Shown here: positions 17,112 through 29,753 of the stretch, one piece after another
Numbering within the stretch: position 1 is the stretch's first letter
Layout of the letters: every line of letters begins with the position of its first letter
Source: Duganella sp. OV510
GTDB lineage: Bacteria; Pseudomonadota; Gammaproteobacteria; Burkholderiales; Burkholderiaceae_D
Length of the DNA stretch: 64,000 bases
Assembly (NCBI RefSeq): GCF_900100205.1
Contig: NZ_FNEQ01000004.1
Span: 430,001 to 494,000 of the forward strand
Reading direction: 5' to 3'
Notes under the pieces: model-generated
The model's database searches: none
What the model was told of the DNA's origin: nothing
The model's input: the letters and a program-made list of their open reading frames with translations, nothing else
Position numbers and translations under genes: made by a program

Positions 17112-17534
17112 TTAGCGCTTGTCGCGCAGCTTGGCGATTGCTGCCAGCTGGCCGATGGCCGCTGCCAGTTCGGCTTGCGCTTTCGCGTAGTCGATGCCGG
17201 AGCTGTTGTTGGCCAGCGTTTCTTCAGCGCGTTTCTTGGCCGCTGCCGCTTTGGCTTCGTCCAGGTCCGCACCGCGAATCGCGGTATCCGCCAACACCGT
17301 GACCGTGCCCGGCTGCACTTCCAGCAGGCCGCCGGCAACGAAGACGAACTCTTCTTCCGACTTGCCTGGGATCTGGATGCGCACCGCGCCCGGACGGATA
17401 CGGGTAATCAGCGGCGTGTGCTTAGGGTAGATACCCAGCTCGCCCTGCTCACCCGGCAACGCGACGAATTCGGCTTCGCCAGAGTAGATCAACTCCTCTG
17501 CCGAGACCACGTCAACGTGAATAGTGTTTGCCAT
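17112..17534 (-). CDS. atpC: ATP synthase F1 subunit epsilon
   Basis: 140 aa, from the ATG at 17534 ([13 protein letters not shown]); the in-frame extension upstream lies in the atpD-atpC gap. The N-terminal beta-sandwich shows [20 protein letters not shown], and the C-terminal helical hairpin [17 protein letters not shown] follows. It sits on the rotor stalk and inhibits ATP hydrolysis. Last gene of the operon, 58 bp after atpD, ending 22 bp from the bidirectional terminator. Confidence 0.97.
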   Translation of the reverse strand: MANTIHVDVVSAEELIYSGEAEFVALPGEQGELGIYPKHTPLITRIRPGAVRIQIPGKSEEEFVFVAGGLLEVQPGTVTVLADTAIRGADLDEAKAAAAKKRAEETLANNSSGIDYAKAQAELAAAIGQLAAIAKLRDKR

Positions 17535-17592
17535 GTGTGTCCTATCGGGTGGAACGATCCCGCCTTGCAGCGGGATCGAACAACTCAACTAA

Positions 17593-19023
<1,431 letters not shown>

Positions 19024-19899
19024 TTAAACCGCTGCCGCACCGGCGACGATTTCGGAGAGTTCTTTGGTAATCGCGGCTTGGCGGGTCTTGTTGTAGATCA
19101 GTTTCAATTCACCGATCACACTACCTGCGTTGTCGCTTGCCGCCTTCATCGCCACCATCCGCGCCGATTGCTCGGACGCCAGGTTTTCCGCCACCGACTG
19201 GTACACCAGCGCTTCTACATAGCGCTCCAGCAGTTCGTCGATGACAGTTGCTGCATCCGGCTCGTAGATGTAATCCCAGTTGTGATTACCTGCGTCAGCC
19301 TGTTTGGTTGCAGCTGGCAGCGGCAGCAATTGCTGCACTACCGGTTCCTGTTTCATCGTGTTGATGAACTTGGTGTAGCAGATGTAAACCGCATCGACCT
19401 CGCCACTCTGGAATTTTTCCAGCATGACCTTGACGGGACCGATCAGTTTTTCCAGGTGCGGGGTGTCGCCGATCTGGGTGACTTGCGCCACCACTGGAAC
19501 GCCAACGCGATTCAGGAAACCCAAACCTTTATTACCAATCGCAACGGCGGCAATCTTGTTGCCGGCTGCTTCCAGCTCGCGCGATTTGTTCGTCACCATA
19601 CGCAGGATATTGGTGTTCATGCCGCCGCACAGACCCTTGTCGGTCGTGACCACGATGAAACCAATCGCCTTGGCCGTTTCCTTGGCTTCATCAGCCAGGA
19701 ACGGGTGCGTGTATTCTGGATTTGCATTGGCCAGATTAGCAGCGATGTTGCGAATCTTTTCACTGTAGGGACGGGCGGCGCGCATGCGATCCTGCGCTTT
19801 GCGCATTTTCGATGCGGCGACCATTTCCATCGCCTTGGTGATCTTCTTCGTATTTTCTACGCTTTTGATCTTGCCACGTATCTCTTTGCCTACTGCCAT
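19024..19899 (-). CDS. atpG: ATP synthase F1 subunit gamma
   Basis: 291 aa. N-terminal helix [20 protein letters not shown], central [16 protein letters not shown], and C-terminal helix [20 protein letters not shown], the coiled-coil rotor shaft inside the F1 head. Length is typical for beta-proteobacteria. Between atpA (61 bp gap) and atpD. Confidence 0.98.
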   Translation of the reverse strand: MAVGKEIRGKIKSVENTKKITKAMEMVAASKMRKAQDRMRAARPYSEKIRNIAANLANANPEYTHPFLADEAKETAKAIGFIVVTTDKGLCGGMNTNILRMVTNKSRELEAAGNKIAAVAIGNKGLGFLNRVGVPVVAQVTQIGDTPHLEKLIGPVKVMLEKFQSGEVDAVYICYTKFINTMKQEPVVQQLLPLPAATKQADAGNHNWDYIYEPDAATVIDELLERYVEALVYQSVAENLASEQSARMVAMKAASDNAGSVIGELKLIYNKTRQAAITKELSEIVAGAAAV

Positions 19900-19960
19900 G
19901 AGTCCTTACTCCTTCTGCGCAGATGGCGACCCCGGTGTGTAACCTTGGTCGCCGTTATGC

Positions 19961-21502
19961 TTAAAATGCGCCGGATTTCTTGAAGTCAGCAACAGCGGCC
20001 GACAGCGCAGCTTCGCCGTCTTTGTCCAGTTGCTTCGACGACTCAATCTTCGACAGCAGATCAGCTTGCTTGGTTTTCAGGTAAGCATGCAGGCCGGCTT
20101 CGAACGACAGCACTTTCTTGACTTCGACATCATCCAGGAAGCCCTTGTTCACTGCGAACAGCGAAGCGGCCATCAGGGAGATCGACAGTGGCGAATACTG
20201 TTTCTGTTTCAGCAGTTCGGTCACGCGGGCGCCGCGGTCCAGCTGCTTACGGGTCGATTCGTCCAGGTCCGAAGCGAACTGCGCGAACGCAGCCAGTTCA
20301 CGGTACTGTGCCAGGTCGGTACGGATACCGCCGGACAGGTTTTTGATGACCTTGGTCTGGGCAGCACCACCAACGCGCGACACCGAGATACCGGCGTTAA
20401 TCGCAGGACGGATACCAGCGTTGAACAGCGAAGTTTCCAGGAAGATCTGACCGTCGGTAATCGAAATCACGTTGGTCGGCACGAAGGCCGAGACGTCACC
20501 CGCTTGGGTTTCGATGATCGGCAGCGCGGTCAGCGAGCCGGTTTTGCCGGTCACAGCGCCGTTGGTGAAGGCCGACACATAGTCAGCGTTAACGCGGGCT
20601 GCGCGTTCCAGCAGACGGCTGTGCAGGTAGAACACGTCGCCTGGGTAAGCTTCGCGGCCTGGTGGACGGCGCAGCAGCAGCGAGATCTGACGATAAGCAA
20701 CAGCTTGCTTCGACAGGTCATCGTAGACGATCAGCGCATCTTCACCGCGGTCGCGGAAGTATTCGCCCATGGTGCAGCCCGAGTAGGCCGAAATGTACTG
20801 CATCGCAGCCGATTCCGATGCCGAGGCGGCCACCACGATGGTGTACTCCAGCGCGCCGTGCTCTTCCAGCGAGCGCACGATGTTCTTGATGGTCGAAGCT
20901 TTTTGGCCGATTGCAACGTAGATGCACGTCATGCCCTGGCCTTTTTGGTTGATGATCGCATCAACCGCAACTGCCGATTTACCGGTTTGACGGTCGCCAA
21001 TGATCAGCTCACGCTGGCCACGGCCAATTGGTACCATCGCGTCGATCGATTTCAGGCCGGTCTGCATCGGTTGCGATACGGACTCACGGGCGATAACGCC
21101 TGGCGCGATTTTTTCGATAGGCGAGGTCAGCTTGGCGTCGATGGCGCCTTTGCCGTCGATAGGCTGGCCCAGTGCGTTGACCACGCGGCCACGCAGTTCA
21201 GGACCGACTGGAACTTCCAGGATGCGGCCGGTGGTCTTGACGGTGTCGCCTTCCGAGATGTGCTCGTAAGCACCCAGAATAACGGAACCGACCGAGTCAC
21301 GCTCCAGGTTCATTGCCAGGCCAAAGGTGTTGCCTGGGAATTCCAGCATCTCGCCTTGCATCACGTCCGACAGACCGTGGATGCGGACGATACCGTCGGC
21401 GACGGAAATGACCGTGCCTTGGTTACGTACTTCAGCGCCACCATCAAGGCCTTCGATACGGCTCTTGATCAGCTCGCTGATTTCAGATGGGTTGAGTTGC
21501 AT
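19961..21502 (-). CDS. atpA: ATP synthase F1 subunit alpha
   Basis: 513 aa. Non-catalytic nucleotide site with P-loop [35 protein letters not shown], and the signature [17 protein letters not shown]. It starts [19 protein letters not shown]. Forms the hexameric head with AtpD. A 63-bp gap separates it from atpH upstream. Confidence 0.98.
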   Translation of the reverse strand: MQLNPSEISELIKSRIEGLDGGAEVRNQGTVISVADGIVRIHGLSDVMQGEMLEFPGNTFGLAMNLERDSVGSVILGAYEHISEGDTVKTTGRILEVPVGPELRGRVVNALGQPIDGKGAIDAKLTSPIEKIAPGVIARESVSQPMQTGLKSIDAMVPIGRGQRELIIGDRQTGKSAVAVDAIINQKGQGMTCIYVAIGQKASTIKNIVRSLEEHGALEYTIVVAASASESAAMQYISAYSGCTMGEYFRDRGEDALIVYDDLSKQAVAYRQISLLLRRPPGREAYPGDVFYLHSRLLERAARVNADYVSAFTNGAVTGKTGSLTALPIIETQAGDVSAFVPTNVISITDGQIFLETSLFNAGIRPAINAGISVSRVGGAAQTKVIKNLSGGIRTDLAQYRELAAFAQFASDLDESTRKQLDRGARVTELLKQKQYSPLSISLMAASLFAVNKGFLDDVEVKKVLSFEAGLHAYLKTKQADLLSKIESSKQLDKDGEAALSAAVADFKKSGAF

Positions 21503-21565
21503 ACTAACTCCTAAAAGTGTTTCTCTCAGCTTGCGCGAGATGAAGAATCTGTTCTAAGCGCGCAG

Positions 21566-22111
21566 TTACGCGACCAGTGCAACACGCATTTGCTGCAGCT
21601 TGGCGCGGACCGAAGTGTCCAGCACTTCATCGCCAACCACCACGCGCACGCCACCGATCAACGCTGGGTCCACGGTCACGACCGGGTTCAGCTTGCGGCT
21701 GAATTTCTTTTCCAACGTAGCGACCAGTTCGCTCACTTGCGCGGCGCTCAGCTCAAAGGCGCTGGTAACTTCCGCGTCTGCCGCGCCTTCCGTGGCGTTT
21801 TTCAACGCGTGGAATTGCGCGCCGATTTCCGGCAGCAGACTGATACGGCCGTTTTCGACCAGCATCGACAGGAAGTTTTTCGCTTCCGTGTTCAACGGCG
21901 ATTTCACCAGGGCCGTGATGGCGGCGACGATATCGCTGGCCGACGCTTTCGGGTTGCGGGCGAATGCTTGCACCTCGGGGTGGGCACCGATCTGCGCCAG
22001 TTCGGCGACCAGCTCGGACCACGCCGCGAGGGTGAACGATTCCTTACCTGCTTGGGCTACGCGGAACAAAGCTTCCGCGTAGGGACGGGCGACGGTTGCG
22101 TTTTCTGCCAT
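21566..22111 (-). CDS. atpH: ATP synthase F1 subunit delta
   Basis: 181 aa. It begins [19 protein letters not shown], typical of the delta subunit, and ends with the conserved [20 protein letters not shown]. It joins the peripheral stalk (AtpF) to the top of F1. It starts 2 bp after the atpF stop, so the two are probably translationally coupled. Confidence 0.97.
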   Translation of the reverse strand: MAENATVARPYAEALFRVAQAGKESFTLAAWSELVAELAQIGAHPEVQAFARNPKASASDIVAAITALVKSPLNTEAKNFLSMLVENGRISLLPEIGAQFHALKNATEGAADAEVTSAFELSAAQVSELVATLEKKFSRKLNPVVTVDPALIGGVRVVVGDEVLDTSVRAKLQQMRVALVA

Positions 22112-22113
22112 GA

Positions 22114-22584
22114 TTACAGCTCGACAGACAGGCGCGACAACAGTTCGGCGTGGGCCGAAGCGTTGACTTCGCGCTTGAGGATTTGCTCGGCGCCCTTCAC
22201 AGCCAGGTCAGCCACCTGAGCGCGCAGCGCTTCGCGCGCCGTCGCCAGTTGCTGCTCGGCTTCAGCTTTAGCTTGCGCAATGATGCGACCGGCTTCTGCT
22301 TGTGCATTCGCTTTGATTTCTTCCGCTACCAGTTGCGCGCGCTTTTCAGCGTCGGCAACGCGTTGCGAAGCTTCTTCGCGTGCACCGGACAGCGCTTCGG
22401 CGGCACGCTTCTCAGCGACCACCATGGCTTGCTGGCCCTGGTCGGCAGCGGCCAGACCATCGGCGATGCGCTTGGCACGCTCATCCAGCGCTGCGTTCAG
22501 CGATGGAAATACGAACTTCATCGAGACCCAGACCAACACCGCGAAGGTGATCATCTGGCCGAGAAGAGACATATTGATGTCCAT
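22114..22584 (-). CDS. atpF: ATP synthase Fo subunit b
   Basis: 156 aa. One N-terminal membrane helix ([20 protein letters not shown]), then a long Ala/Glu/Lys-rich coiled coil ([20 protein letters not shown]) forming the peripheral stator stalk as a dimer. Length equals the usual bacterial subunit. The 42 bp before it separate it from atpE. Confidence 0.97.
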   Translation of the reverse strand: MDINMSLLGQMITFAVLVWVSMKFVFPSLNAALDERAKRIADGLAAADQGQQAMVVAEKRAAEALSGAREEASQRVADAEKRAQLVAEEIKANAQAEAGRIIAQAKAEAEQQLATAREALRAQVADLAVKGAEQILKREVNASAHAELLSRLSVEL

Positions 22585-22626
22585 ACCTATGCTCCTAACT
22601 AAAAGTTTCTCCTAGGGTGGAGCAGA

Positions 22627-22923
<297 letters not shown>

Positions 22924-22965
22924 TTAAAAAAGACTACAGATACTAAAAAGTTAAAAACGAAAGAA

Positions 22966-23781
<816 letters not shown>

Positions 23782-24147
23782 TTAAATTGCGAGCAGTGAA
23801 AACCAGTAAGCCAAGGTTGCCACCGCGAAACCCAAGATCAGCCATAACCATGAGGCCGACTGAAACATCACAAGTGCTAAAACAAACAGCACAATCGTGA
23901 TAAAAATCTTTGTCGCTTCTGCACGCACGTGCGCGCGAAAAACTTTCTTGGCGTCATTTGATCCGCGCGCAACAATCATCGCGTACATCAGGCTCCCGAT
24001 GACTGCGATTGCTCCGCCATAGGCGGCCGACCAAGCTTGGTTAACTCCGCCAATATTCCAGGCGAGCAAGGCAAATCCAGTGCAGATAGCGAACTGGAGG
24101 GCGACGACTCGGAACATCGGCTTCACGGCGCTCGTCGAACTACTCAC
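23782..24147 (-). CDS. atpI: ATP synthase subunit I (assembly factor)
   Basis: 121 aa, four hydrophobic segments (VVALQFAICTGFALLAWNIG, YGGAIAVIGSLMYAMIV, FITIVLFVLALVMF and LWLILGFAVATLAYWFSLL). Position as first gene of the operon and size identify AtpI, which helps assemble the c-ring and is not part of the finished enzyme. It follows the promoter at 24191-24220. Confidence 0.93.
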   Translation of the reverse strand: MSSSTSAVKPMFRVVALQFAICTGFALLAWNIGGVNQAWSAAYGGAIAVIGSLMYAMIVARGSNDAKKVFRAHVRAEATKIFITIVLFVLALVMFQSASWLWLILGFAVATLAYWFSLLAI

Positions 24148-24190
24148 TGTCGAGCCCCCTTAAAAACCGATTAAACTCCAAAGACGCGTG

Positions 24191-24220
24191 ATTATATGTG
24201 TCTTTCATGTATCACGTCAA
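24191..24220 (-). promoter_or_regulatory. Sigma-70-type promoter of the atp operon
   Basis: Reading leftward, TTGACG (24220-24215) and TATAAT (24196-24191) are separated by 18 bp. This is a near-consensus promoter about 45 bp before atpI and the only strong one I see for the nine-gene operon. Confidence 0.75.
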
Positions 24221-24312
24221 ACATGCTGCACCGCAGCAGAGCATTTAGTGCACGAATGAGACGCTTTTAGAAACATTTCCGCCGTCTTTGCACCAAGTTG
24301 GAATCAGATAGA

Positions 24313-24378
24313 AATCCGGGGTCAGTTCTGCCAAACGTACACGAGCTCATGTACATTTGGCAGAACTGACCCCGGATT
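24313..24378. repeat. Near-perfect 66-nt palindrome (REP-like) between parB and atpI
   Basis: Two 28-nt arms (24313-24340 and 24351-24378) are reverse complements with one mismatch; each arm begins AATCCGGGGTCAGTTCTGCC. The 10-nt centre contains the palindrome GAGCTC. It starts 5 bp beyond the parB stop, so it can act as a terminator-like or stability hairpin for the parB mRNA. Its shape fits the palindromic repeats mobilised by RAYT-type transposases, but no such gene is in the window and no second copy was seen here. The remaining 24221-24312 shows no gene. Confidence 0.85.
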
Positions 24379-24382
24379 GGGG

Positions 24383-25252
24383 TTAGGCGCGGAGGCGGGC
24401 GAGGACGCCGTCGAGGATGTCGAGGTCGGCGAAGTCGATGATCATCTGGCCACGGCCTTTGGCGCCCATCTTGAAGACGACCGGGGTGGCCAGCTTGTCC
24501 GACAGTTCTTCTTCCAGACGCGTGATGTCACCGGACTTTTCCTTGGCGCGCGCTTCTTTCGGCGACGATTTCAGTTCTTCCAGGGTTTTTGTCACCAGTT
24601 TCTCGGTTTCGCGTACCGATAACCTTTTTGCAACCACCGTGTTGGCCAGGTTGATCTGGTTTGCGGCGTCCACCGCCAGCAGCGCGCGCGCGTGGCCCAT
24701 GTCGATATCGCCGGCCATCAGCATGGTTTGTACCGTGCTTGCCAGATTCATCAGACGCAGCAGGTTCGACACTGCGCTGCGCGAACGGCCGACCGCGTTG
24801 GCCGCCTGTTCATGCGTGAAGGCGAAGTCGGTGATCAGGCGATGGATGCCTTGCGCTTCCTCCAGCGGATTCAGATCCTCGCGCTGCATGTTTTCGATCA
24901 GCGCCATCGCGGCGGCGGCCTGGTCGTCAACATCCCGCACCAGTACCGGCAGCACCTCTAATCCAGCCAGCTGTGCGGCGCGGAAGCGGCGCTCGCCGGC
25001 AATGATTTCGTATTTGTCCTTGCCGACCGGGCGCACCAGGATGGGCTGCATGATGCCCTGGGTCTTGATCGATGCGGCCAGCTCCTGCAGGCCGCCCTCG
25101 TCCATGCGGGTGCGCGGCTGGTATTTACCAGCCTGCATCTGCGTGACCTTCAGTTCCGATGGCGTGTTTGCATCCGCCGTGTTCATGTCGCCGTCGCCGC
25201 CCAGCAGCGCGTCCAGGCCGCGACCCAGGCCTTTGAGTTTTTTGGTTGCCAT
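24383..25252 (-). CDS. parB: Chromosome-partitioning protein ParB
   Basis: 289 aa. The N-terminal CTPase domain has YQPRTRMDEGGLQELAASIK and the GERRFRAAQLAGL arginine patch; ALIENMQREDLNPLEEAQG and the helix-turn-helix FTHEQAANAVGRSRSAVSNL bind parS. The C-terminus (about 230-289) forms the dimer domain. It loads on parS (two sites at 28.8 kb) and spreads as a clamp. It starts 9 bp after parA in the mnmG-rsmG-parA-parB operon. Confidence 0.97.
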   Translation of the reverse strand: MATKKLKGLGRGLDALLGGDGDMNTADANTPSELKVTQMQAGKYQPRTRMDEGGLQELAASIKTQGIMQPILVRPVGKDKYEIIAGERRFRAAQLAGLEVLPVLVRDVDDQAAAAMALIENMQREDLNPLEEAQGIHRLITDFAFTHEQAANAVGRSRSAVSNLLRLMNLASTVQTMLMAGDIDMGHARALLAVDAANQINLANTVVAKRLSVRETEKLVTKTLEELKSSPKEARAKEKSGDITRLEEELSDKLATPVVFKMGAKGRGQMIIDFADLDILDGVLARLRA

Positions 25253-25261
25253 GTGATTGCC

Positions 25262-26032
25262 TTACATTTTCTTGATGCGCTTGACCATCTCGGCGCCGAA
25301 GGCGATATACGCCTGCGCACCCTTGGAGGTCGGATCGAAGGTGACACCCGGCACGCCATACGATGGCGCTTCGGCCAGGCGTACGTTGCGCGGGATGATG
25401 GTCTTGAAGACTTTGTCGCCGAAGTGCTGCTCCAGTTGCGCCGACACCTGCTGCGACAGCGTCATACGCGGATCGAACATCACGCGCAGCAGGCCGATGA
25501 TCTTCAGGTCCGGGTTCAGATTGGCGTGCACCTTCTTGATGGTGTTGACCAGGTCGGACAGGCCTTCCAGCGCGTAGTACTCGCACTGCATCGGGATGAT
25601 CACGCCGTGCGCGGCGCACAGGCCGTTCAGCGTCAGCATCGACAGCGCCGGCGGGCAGTCGATCAGGATGAAATCGTACTCCTTATCCACCAGCGCGAGC
25701 GCTTCCTTCAGGCGGCGCTCGCGGTTGTCCAGTTCCACCATCTCGACTTCGGCGCCGGCCAATTCACGGTTGGATGGCAGCACGTCGAACTGTCCCGGCT
25801 CGGAACGCTGACGCGCCGCAGCCACATCGGCTGTGCCCAGCATCACCTCATAGGTCGAGGACTTCAGCCCGGCCTTGTTGATGCCTGCGCCCATCGTGGC
25901 GTTGCCCTGCGGGTCAAGATCGACCAGCAGCACGCGCTGGTTCAGTTTTGCCAGACCGGCTGCGAGATTAACGGTGGTGGTGGTTTTGCCTACGCCGCCC
26001 TTTTGATTTGCTACGCAAAAAATTTTTGCCAT
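25262..26032 (-). CDS. parA: Chromosome-partitioning ATPase ParA
   Basis: 256 aa. Deviant Walker A KGGVGKTTTTVNLAAG, Walker A' VDLDPQGNATMGAG and Walker B FILIDCPPALSMLTLNG mark the ParA/Soj class without the N-terminal DNA-binding extension of plasmid types. It drives ParB-parS movement on the nucleoid. It lies 102 bp beyond rsmG, a gap filled by the 9-nt repeat array. Confidence 0.97.
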   Translation of the reverse strand: MAKIFCVANQKGGVGKTTTTVNLAAGLAKLNQRVLLVDLDPQGNATMGAGINKAGLKSSTYEVMLGTADVAAARQRSEPGQFDVLPSNRELAGAEVEMVELDNRERRLKEALALVDKEYDFILIDCPPALSMLTLNGLCAAHGVIIPMQCEYYALEGLSDLVNTIKKVHANLNPDLKIIGLLRVMFDPRMTLSQQVSAQLEQHFGDKVFKTIIPRNVRLAEAPSYGVPGVTFDPTSKGAQAYIAFGAEMVKRIKKM

Positions 26033-26060
26033 GTAATTCTTATGTGTGTTGTTGCTTTTG

Positions 26061-26141
26061 ATTTATACGGTATAAACGATATAAACGATTTATACTATTT
26101 ATATGATATAAACCATTTATACCGTATAAACCGTTTATTCT
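26061..26141. repeat. Nine consecutive 9-nt AT-rich repeat units between rsmG and parA
   Basis: From 26061 the sequence divides exactly into nonamers such as ATTTATACG, GTATAAACG, ATATAAACG, ATTTATACT and GTATAAACC, with consensus RTWTAWACS; the ninth unit is degenerate and covers the rsmG stop codon. Units alternate between a form and near its reverse complement, so the array can fold. It is the only strongly AT-rich stretch in this GC-rich operon. Function unknown. Confidence 0.85.
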
Positions 26142-26785
26142 GTTTCTGCCTGGATAAATACCAGATGGCGCTCTGCGTCCAGCCCCGGAACCGTCAAAGG
26201 CTCCAGTTTCTGCACTTTCCATGGTGCTGGCAGTCGCTCTCGCTCCTCTGCTGGCGCCGTACCTTTCAAGGCGATGTATTGCCCGCCCTCTGCCAGCAGG
26301 TGCCCGGACCAGTTGACGAAGTCCGACAGGTCTGCGAACGCCCTGGAGGTGATGACGTCGAATTTCGTCTTCACTTCCAGCTCCTGCACCTTCTTCGTGT
26401 ACACCGTCACATTGCTCAATCCCAGCTCCGCCTTCACCTGATTGAGGAAGGCGGTCTTCTTGTGCACCGTATCGATCATCGACACTTTCATGTCCGGGCG
26501 GCTGATCGCCAGCACCATGCCCGGCAGTCCGCCCCCTGCCCCTACGTCCAGCACATTGGCTGCACCGGCAAAGGCCGGTACTGCCGCCAATGAATCCAGC
26601 AGGTGCAGCCTCACCATTTCCAGTGGATCGCGCACCGAGGTCAGGTTGTAGACCGAATTCCACTTGTTCAGCAGGGCCAGGTAGTCCAGCAGCTTTTCTA
26701 CCTGTGCCTCGCTCAGCGCCAGCGGCAGCTGATTGATGCCTTGTTTCAAAACATCCGCGATTACGCCACGGTCAAACACCTTCAT
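26135..26785 (-). CDS. rsmG: 16S rRNA (guanine527-N7)-methyltransferase
   Basis: 216 aa. SAM-binding motif [19 protein letters not shown] and the following [19 protein letters not shown], with [11 protein letters not shown], are diagnostic of RsmG (GidB). It methylates G527 of 16S rRNA. The start overlaps the mnmG stop (ATGA), the classical gidA-gidB arrangement. The stop falls in the last unit of the nonamer array. Confidence 0.96.
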   Translation of the reverse strand: MKVFDRGVIADVLKQGINQLPLALSEAQVEKLLDYLALLNKWNSVYNLTSVRDPLEMVRLHLLDSLAAVPAFAGAANVLDVGAGGGLPGMVLAISRPDMKVSMIDTVHKKTAFLNQVKAELGLSNVTVYTKKVQELEVKTKFDVITSRAFADLSDFVNWSGHLLAEGGQYIALKGTAPAEERERLPAPWKVQKLEPLTVPGLDAERHLVFIQAETE

Positions 26786-28707
26786 GCCGCCTCATCTTTC
26801 TGTACAAATCCACCGAAACCGGCTTTCTTCAGATGCACCAGCAGCAGCGAAATCGCCGCTGGCGTGACGCCCGAAATACGCGATGCCTGACCCAGCGTTT
26901 CCGGGCGCTGCGCATGCAGCTTTTGCCGCACCTCCACCGACAACGCGGTGATGTCCAGGTAGTTGTAATTCTCCGGCAGTTTCAGGTTTTCATAGTGCTC
27001 GTGACGCTCGACTTCGCGCGTCTGACGATCGATATAGCCTGAATACTTGAGCTGGATTTCGATCTGTTCCTTGACTGCTTCATCAGTCTCGCCAGGGCCA
27101 GCCAACTCGCGGCCGTCGGCGCCTTTCAGCGTCATCAGCTTGTCGTACTCGACGCCTGGACGACGCAGCAGATCGGCCAGCGAATACTCCCGCTCGATGG
27201 CCTGGCCAATCACACGCTCCGATTCGGCAGCTTCCAGGATGCGTGGATGCACCCACGTGGAACGCAGACGCTCCAGTTCGCGCGCCACCGATTCGCGTTT
27301 GCGGTCGAAGGCTTCCCACTGCGCGTCGCCGATCACGCCCAGCTTGCGGCCGATCTCGGTCAGGCGCATGTCGGCATTGTCTTCGCGCAGGCTCAGACGA
27401 TACTCGGCACGGCTGGTGAACATGCGGTACGGCTCCATCACGCCTTGCGTGACGAGGTCGTCCACCATCACGCCCAGATAGGCTTCCGAGCGCGCTGGCG
27501 TCCAGGCTTCCTTGCCCTGGGTTTGCAGCGCGGCGTTGACGCCGGCCAGCAGACCTTGCGCCGCCGCCTCTTCGTAACCAGTGGTGCCATTGATCTGGCC
27601 GGCGAAGAACAGGCCGCTGATGGCCTTGGTTTCCAGCGATGCCTTCAGGCCGCGCGGGTCGAAATAATCGTATTCAATAGCGTAGCCCGGACGCAGGATG
27701 TGCGCGTTTTCCAGGCCTTTCATCGAGCGGACCAGTTCGATCTGCACATCAAATGGCAGGCTGGTGGAGATGCCGTTTGGATAGAATTCGTGCGTCGTCA
27801 AGCCTTCCGGTTCCAGGAAAATCTGGTGCGATTCCTTGGACGAGAAGCGATGAATCTTGTCTTCAATCGACGGGCAGTAACGCGGCCCGACACCTTCAAT
27901 CACGCCTGTGTACATCGGGCTGCGGTCCAGGCCGCCACGGATGATGTCGTGGGTTTTCTGGTTGGTGTGCGTCACCCAGCAAGGCATCTGCTCAGGATGC
28001 ATGGCAGTGTTGCCCATTACCGAGAACACTGGCACCGGGTCCAGATCGCCCGGCTGTTCGGCCATTTGCGTGAAGTCGATGCTGCGGCCATCGATGCGCG
28101 GCGGCGTGCCAGTCTTCAGGCGGCCTTGCGGCAGCTTCAGTTCTTTCAGGCGCGCGGACAGCGACACGGCTGGCGGATCGCCTGCACGGCCACCCGAGTA
28201 ATTGTTCAGGCCAACGTGGATCTTCCCGTCGAGGAAAGTACCAGCAGTCAGCACCACGGCTGGCGCCAGGAACTTCAGACCGATCTGGGTGACAGCGCCG
28301 ACGACGCGCTCGCCCTCCACCATCAGGTCGTCAACAGCCTGCTGGAACAGCCACAGGTTGGGCTGGTTTTCCAGGCGCGAACGGATCGCGGCTTTGTACA
28401 GGATACGGTCGGCCTGGGCGCGGGTCGCGCGCACGGCAGGGCCTTTGGAGGAATTCAGAATGCGGAACTGGATACCCGATTCATCGGTGGCGATCGCCAT
28501 GGCGCCGCCCAGCGCATCGACTTCTTTGACCAGATGGCCTTTGCCGATACCGCCGATGGAGGGATTGCACGACATCTGACCCAGCGTCTCAATATTGTGG
28601 GTGAGCAGCAGCGTCTTCTGGCCCATACGAGCAGAAGCAAGCGCTGCTTCGGTGCCGGCATGACCGCCGCCAACAACGATGACGTCGAATTTGGTAGGGA
28701 ATAACAT
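26782..28707 (-). CDS. mnmG: tRNA uridine-5-carboxymethylaminomethyl modification enzyme MnmG
   Basis: 641 aa, full length. FAD motif [19 protein letters not shown] at the N-terminus; [22 protein letters not shown] and [14 protein letters not shown] are the conserved Cys-containing signatures; the C-terminal helical domain binds MnmE and tRNA. With MnmE it modifies the wobble uridine of several tRNAs. First gene of the mnmG-rsmG-parAB operon; the parS pair lies about 90-155 bp upstream. Confidence 0.97.
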   Translation of the reverse strand: MLFPTKFDVIVVGGGHAGTEAALASARMGQKTLLLTHNIETLGQMSCNPSIGGIGKGHLVKEVDALGGAMAIATDESGIQFRILNSSKGPAVRATRAQADRILYKAAIRSRLENQPNLWLFQQAVDDLMVEGERVVGAVTQIGLKFLAPAVVLTAGTFLDGKIHVGLNNYSGGRAGDPPAVSLSARLKELKLPQGRLKTGTPPRIDGRSIDFTQMAEQPGDLDPVPVFSVMGNTAMHPEQMPCWVTHTNQKTHDIIRGGLDRSPMYTGVIEGVGPRYCPSIEDKIHRFSSKESHQIFLEPEGLTTHEFYPNGISTSLPFDVQIELVRSMKGLENAHILRPGYAIEYDYFDPRGLKASLETKAISGLFFAGQINGTTGYEEAAAQGLLAGVNAALQTQGKEAWTPARSEAYLGVMVDDLVTQGVMEPYRMFTSRAEYRLSLREDNADMRLTEIGRKLGVIGDAQWEAFDRKRESVARELERLRSTWVHPRILEAAESERVIGQAIEREYSLADLLRRPGVEYDKLMTLKGADGRELAGPGETDEAVKEQIEIQLKYSGYIDRQTREVERHEHYENLKLPENYNYLDITALSVEVRQKLHAQRPETLGQASRISGVTPAAISLLLVHLKKAGFGGFVQKDEAA

Positions 28708-28796
28708 GGTGGAGAACTTTAAAGCGAAGGGATCAAGGTCAAATTATAGAGTTTTTTTGGTGCTGCGACTTTTTTAGGCAAAAATATTCTTTGTTG

Positions 28797-28812
28797 TGTT
28801 CCACGTGAAACA
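28797..28812. promoter_or_regulatory. parS site 1
   Basis: TGTTCCACGTGAAACA, one mismatch to the TGTTTCACGTGAAACA consensus recognised by chromosomal ParB. It is the exact reverse complement of the second site 34 bp away. Confidence 0.93.
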
Positions 28813-28814
28813 AT

Positions 28815-28840
28815 AAAAAAAGGACACCGAAGTGCCCTTT
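28815..28840 (-). terminator. Rho-independent terminator of the TauE-like gene, between the parS sites
   Basis: Reading leftward, stem AAAGGGCAC / loop TTCG / GTGTCCTTT (9 bp, one mismatch) is followed by a run of seven T. It lies just after the stop of the TauE-like gene and stops its transcript before mnmG. Confidence 0.85.
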
Positions 28841-28846
28841 CCGCAT

Positions 28847-28862
28847 TGTTTCACGTGGAACA
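28847..28862. promoter_or_regulatory. parS site 2
   Basis: TGTTTCACGTGGAACA, one mismatch to consensus and perfectly inverted relative to site 1, ending 2 bp before the TauE-like stop codon. Confidence 0.93.
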
Positions 28863-28864
28863 GT

Positions 28865-29629
28865 TCACCAACGCAACCATGCGTCGTAGCCAGTTTTGAC
28901 AATCAGCACCGACACCACAACCAGGAACAACTTCCGTACGAAGCCGCTGCCATGCTTCATTGCCATCCGCGAGCCGATCAACGAGCCGGCAATCTGACAC
29001 ACAGCCATGGTCAGTCCAAGCTGCCAGATCAGGTGGCCGGCGTAGCCGAACCACACCAGCCCGGCAAAGTTACACGCGACGTTGACGATCTTGGCCACCG
29101 CCGATGCACCGAGAAAGTCGAAGCCAAACACGCGCACAAACAGGAACACCAAGAAGCTGCCAGTGCCTGGGCCGAAGAAGCCGTCATAGAAACCGATGGC
29201 CGCGCCGACCACCAGCGCCAGCGACTGCTCCCTGGCCCCGGTATGGATAGGCGCGTGGACGCTGCCGAAGTCCTTTTTGGCGAAGGTGTAGATGGCCACC
29301 AGCACCAGCACCACGGGCAGCGCGGTACGCATGAAATCGGCAGATACATGCGTGACGGTATAAGCACCGAGAAAGGCGAAGACCAGCGCCGCCATCGCTG
29401 CCGGTGTCGCCACCGACCAGGCAATCGCCACCCGCCGCGCATAGCTGACCGCCGCCACGCTGGTGCCGAAGATACTGGCCAGCTTGTTGGTGCCGATCAG
29501 CGTGGCCGGCGCCATATTGGGAAACACTGTGAACATGGTCGGTAGCTGGATCAGCCCTCCTCCGCCCACCACTGCATCGACCAGCCCTGCGCCAAACGCA
29601 GCAATTCCTAACACCCAAAAGTCCACCAT
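28865..29629 (-). CDS. TauE/SafE family membrane exporter
   Basis: 254 aa from ATG 29629 (MVDFWVLGIAAFGAGL); a longer frame adds eight unlikely residues. Seven to eight transmembrane segments in two repeats. The first repeat holds DAVVGGGGLIQLP and the second GFYDGFFGPGTGSFLVF, the family signature. Members export sulfite or organosulfonates; substrate here is unknown. It is a single gene, with its own terminator between the parS sites, and divergent from the alcohol dehydrogenase (124 bp). Confidence 0.9.
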   Translation of the reverse strand: MVDFWVLGIAAFGAGLVDAVVGGGGLIQLPTMFTVFPNMAPATLIGTNKLASIFGTSVAAVSYARRVAIAWSVATPAAMAALVFAFLGAYTVTHVSADFMRTALPVVLVLVAIYTFAKKDFGSVHAPIHTGAREQSLALVVGAAIGFYDGFFGPGTGSFLVFLFVRVFGFDFLGASAVAKIVNVACNFAGLVWFGYAGHLIWQLGLTMAVCQIAGSLIGSRMAMKHGSGFVRKLFLVVVSVLIVKTGYDAWLRW

Positions 29630-29753
29630 GATCCCGCCATCCCCAACGTGCAAAGGCTCTATTGTACGGAAGAAATGTGAGCTAGCTTATGCGCATCCGG
29701 CATGGGTTGCGGTAAGCTTATCGGAGAATTCACTACCGAACGGATGCCGCGTC

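Noticed and set aside
24221..24260. GCTGCACCGCAGC-type hairpin upstream of the atp promoter
   Set aside because: Short stem without T run or conserved context; not enough to call a regulatory site.
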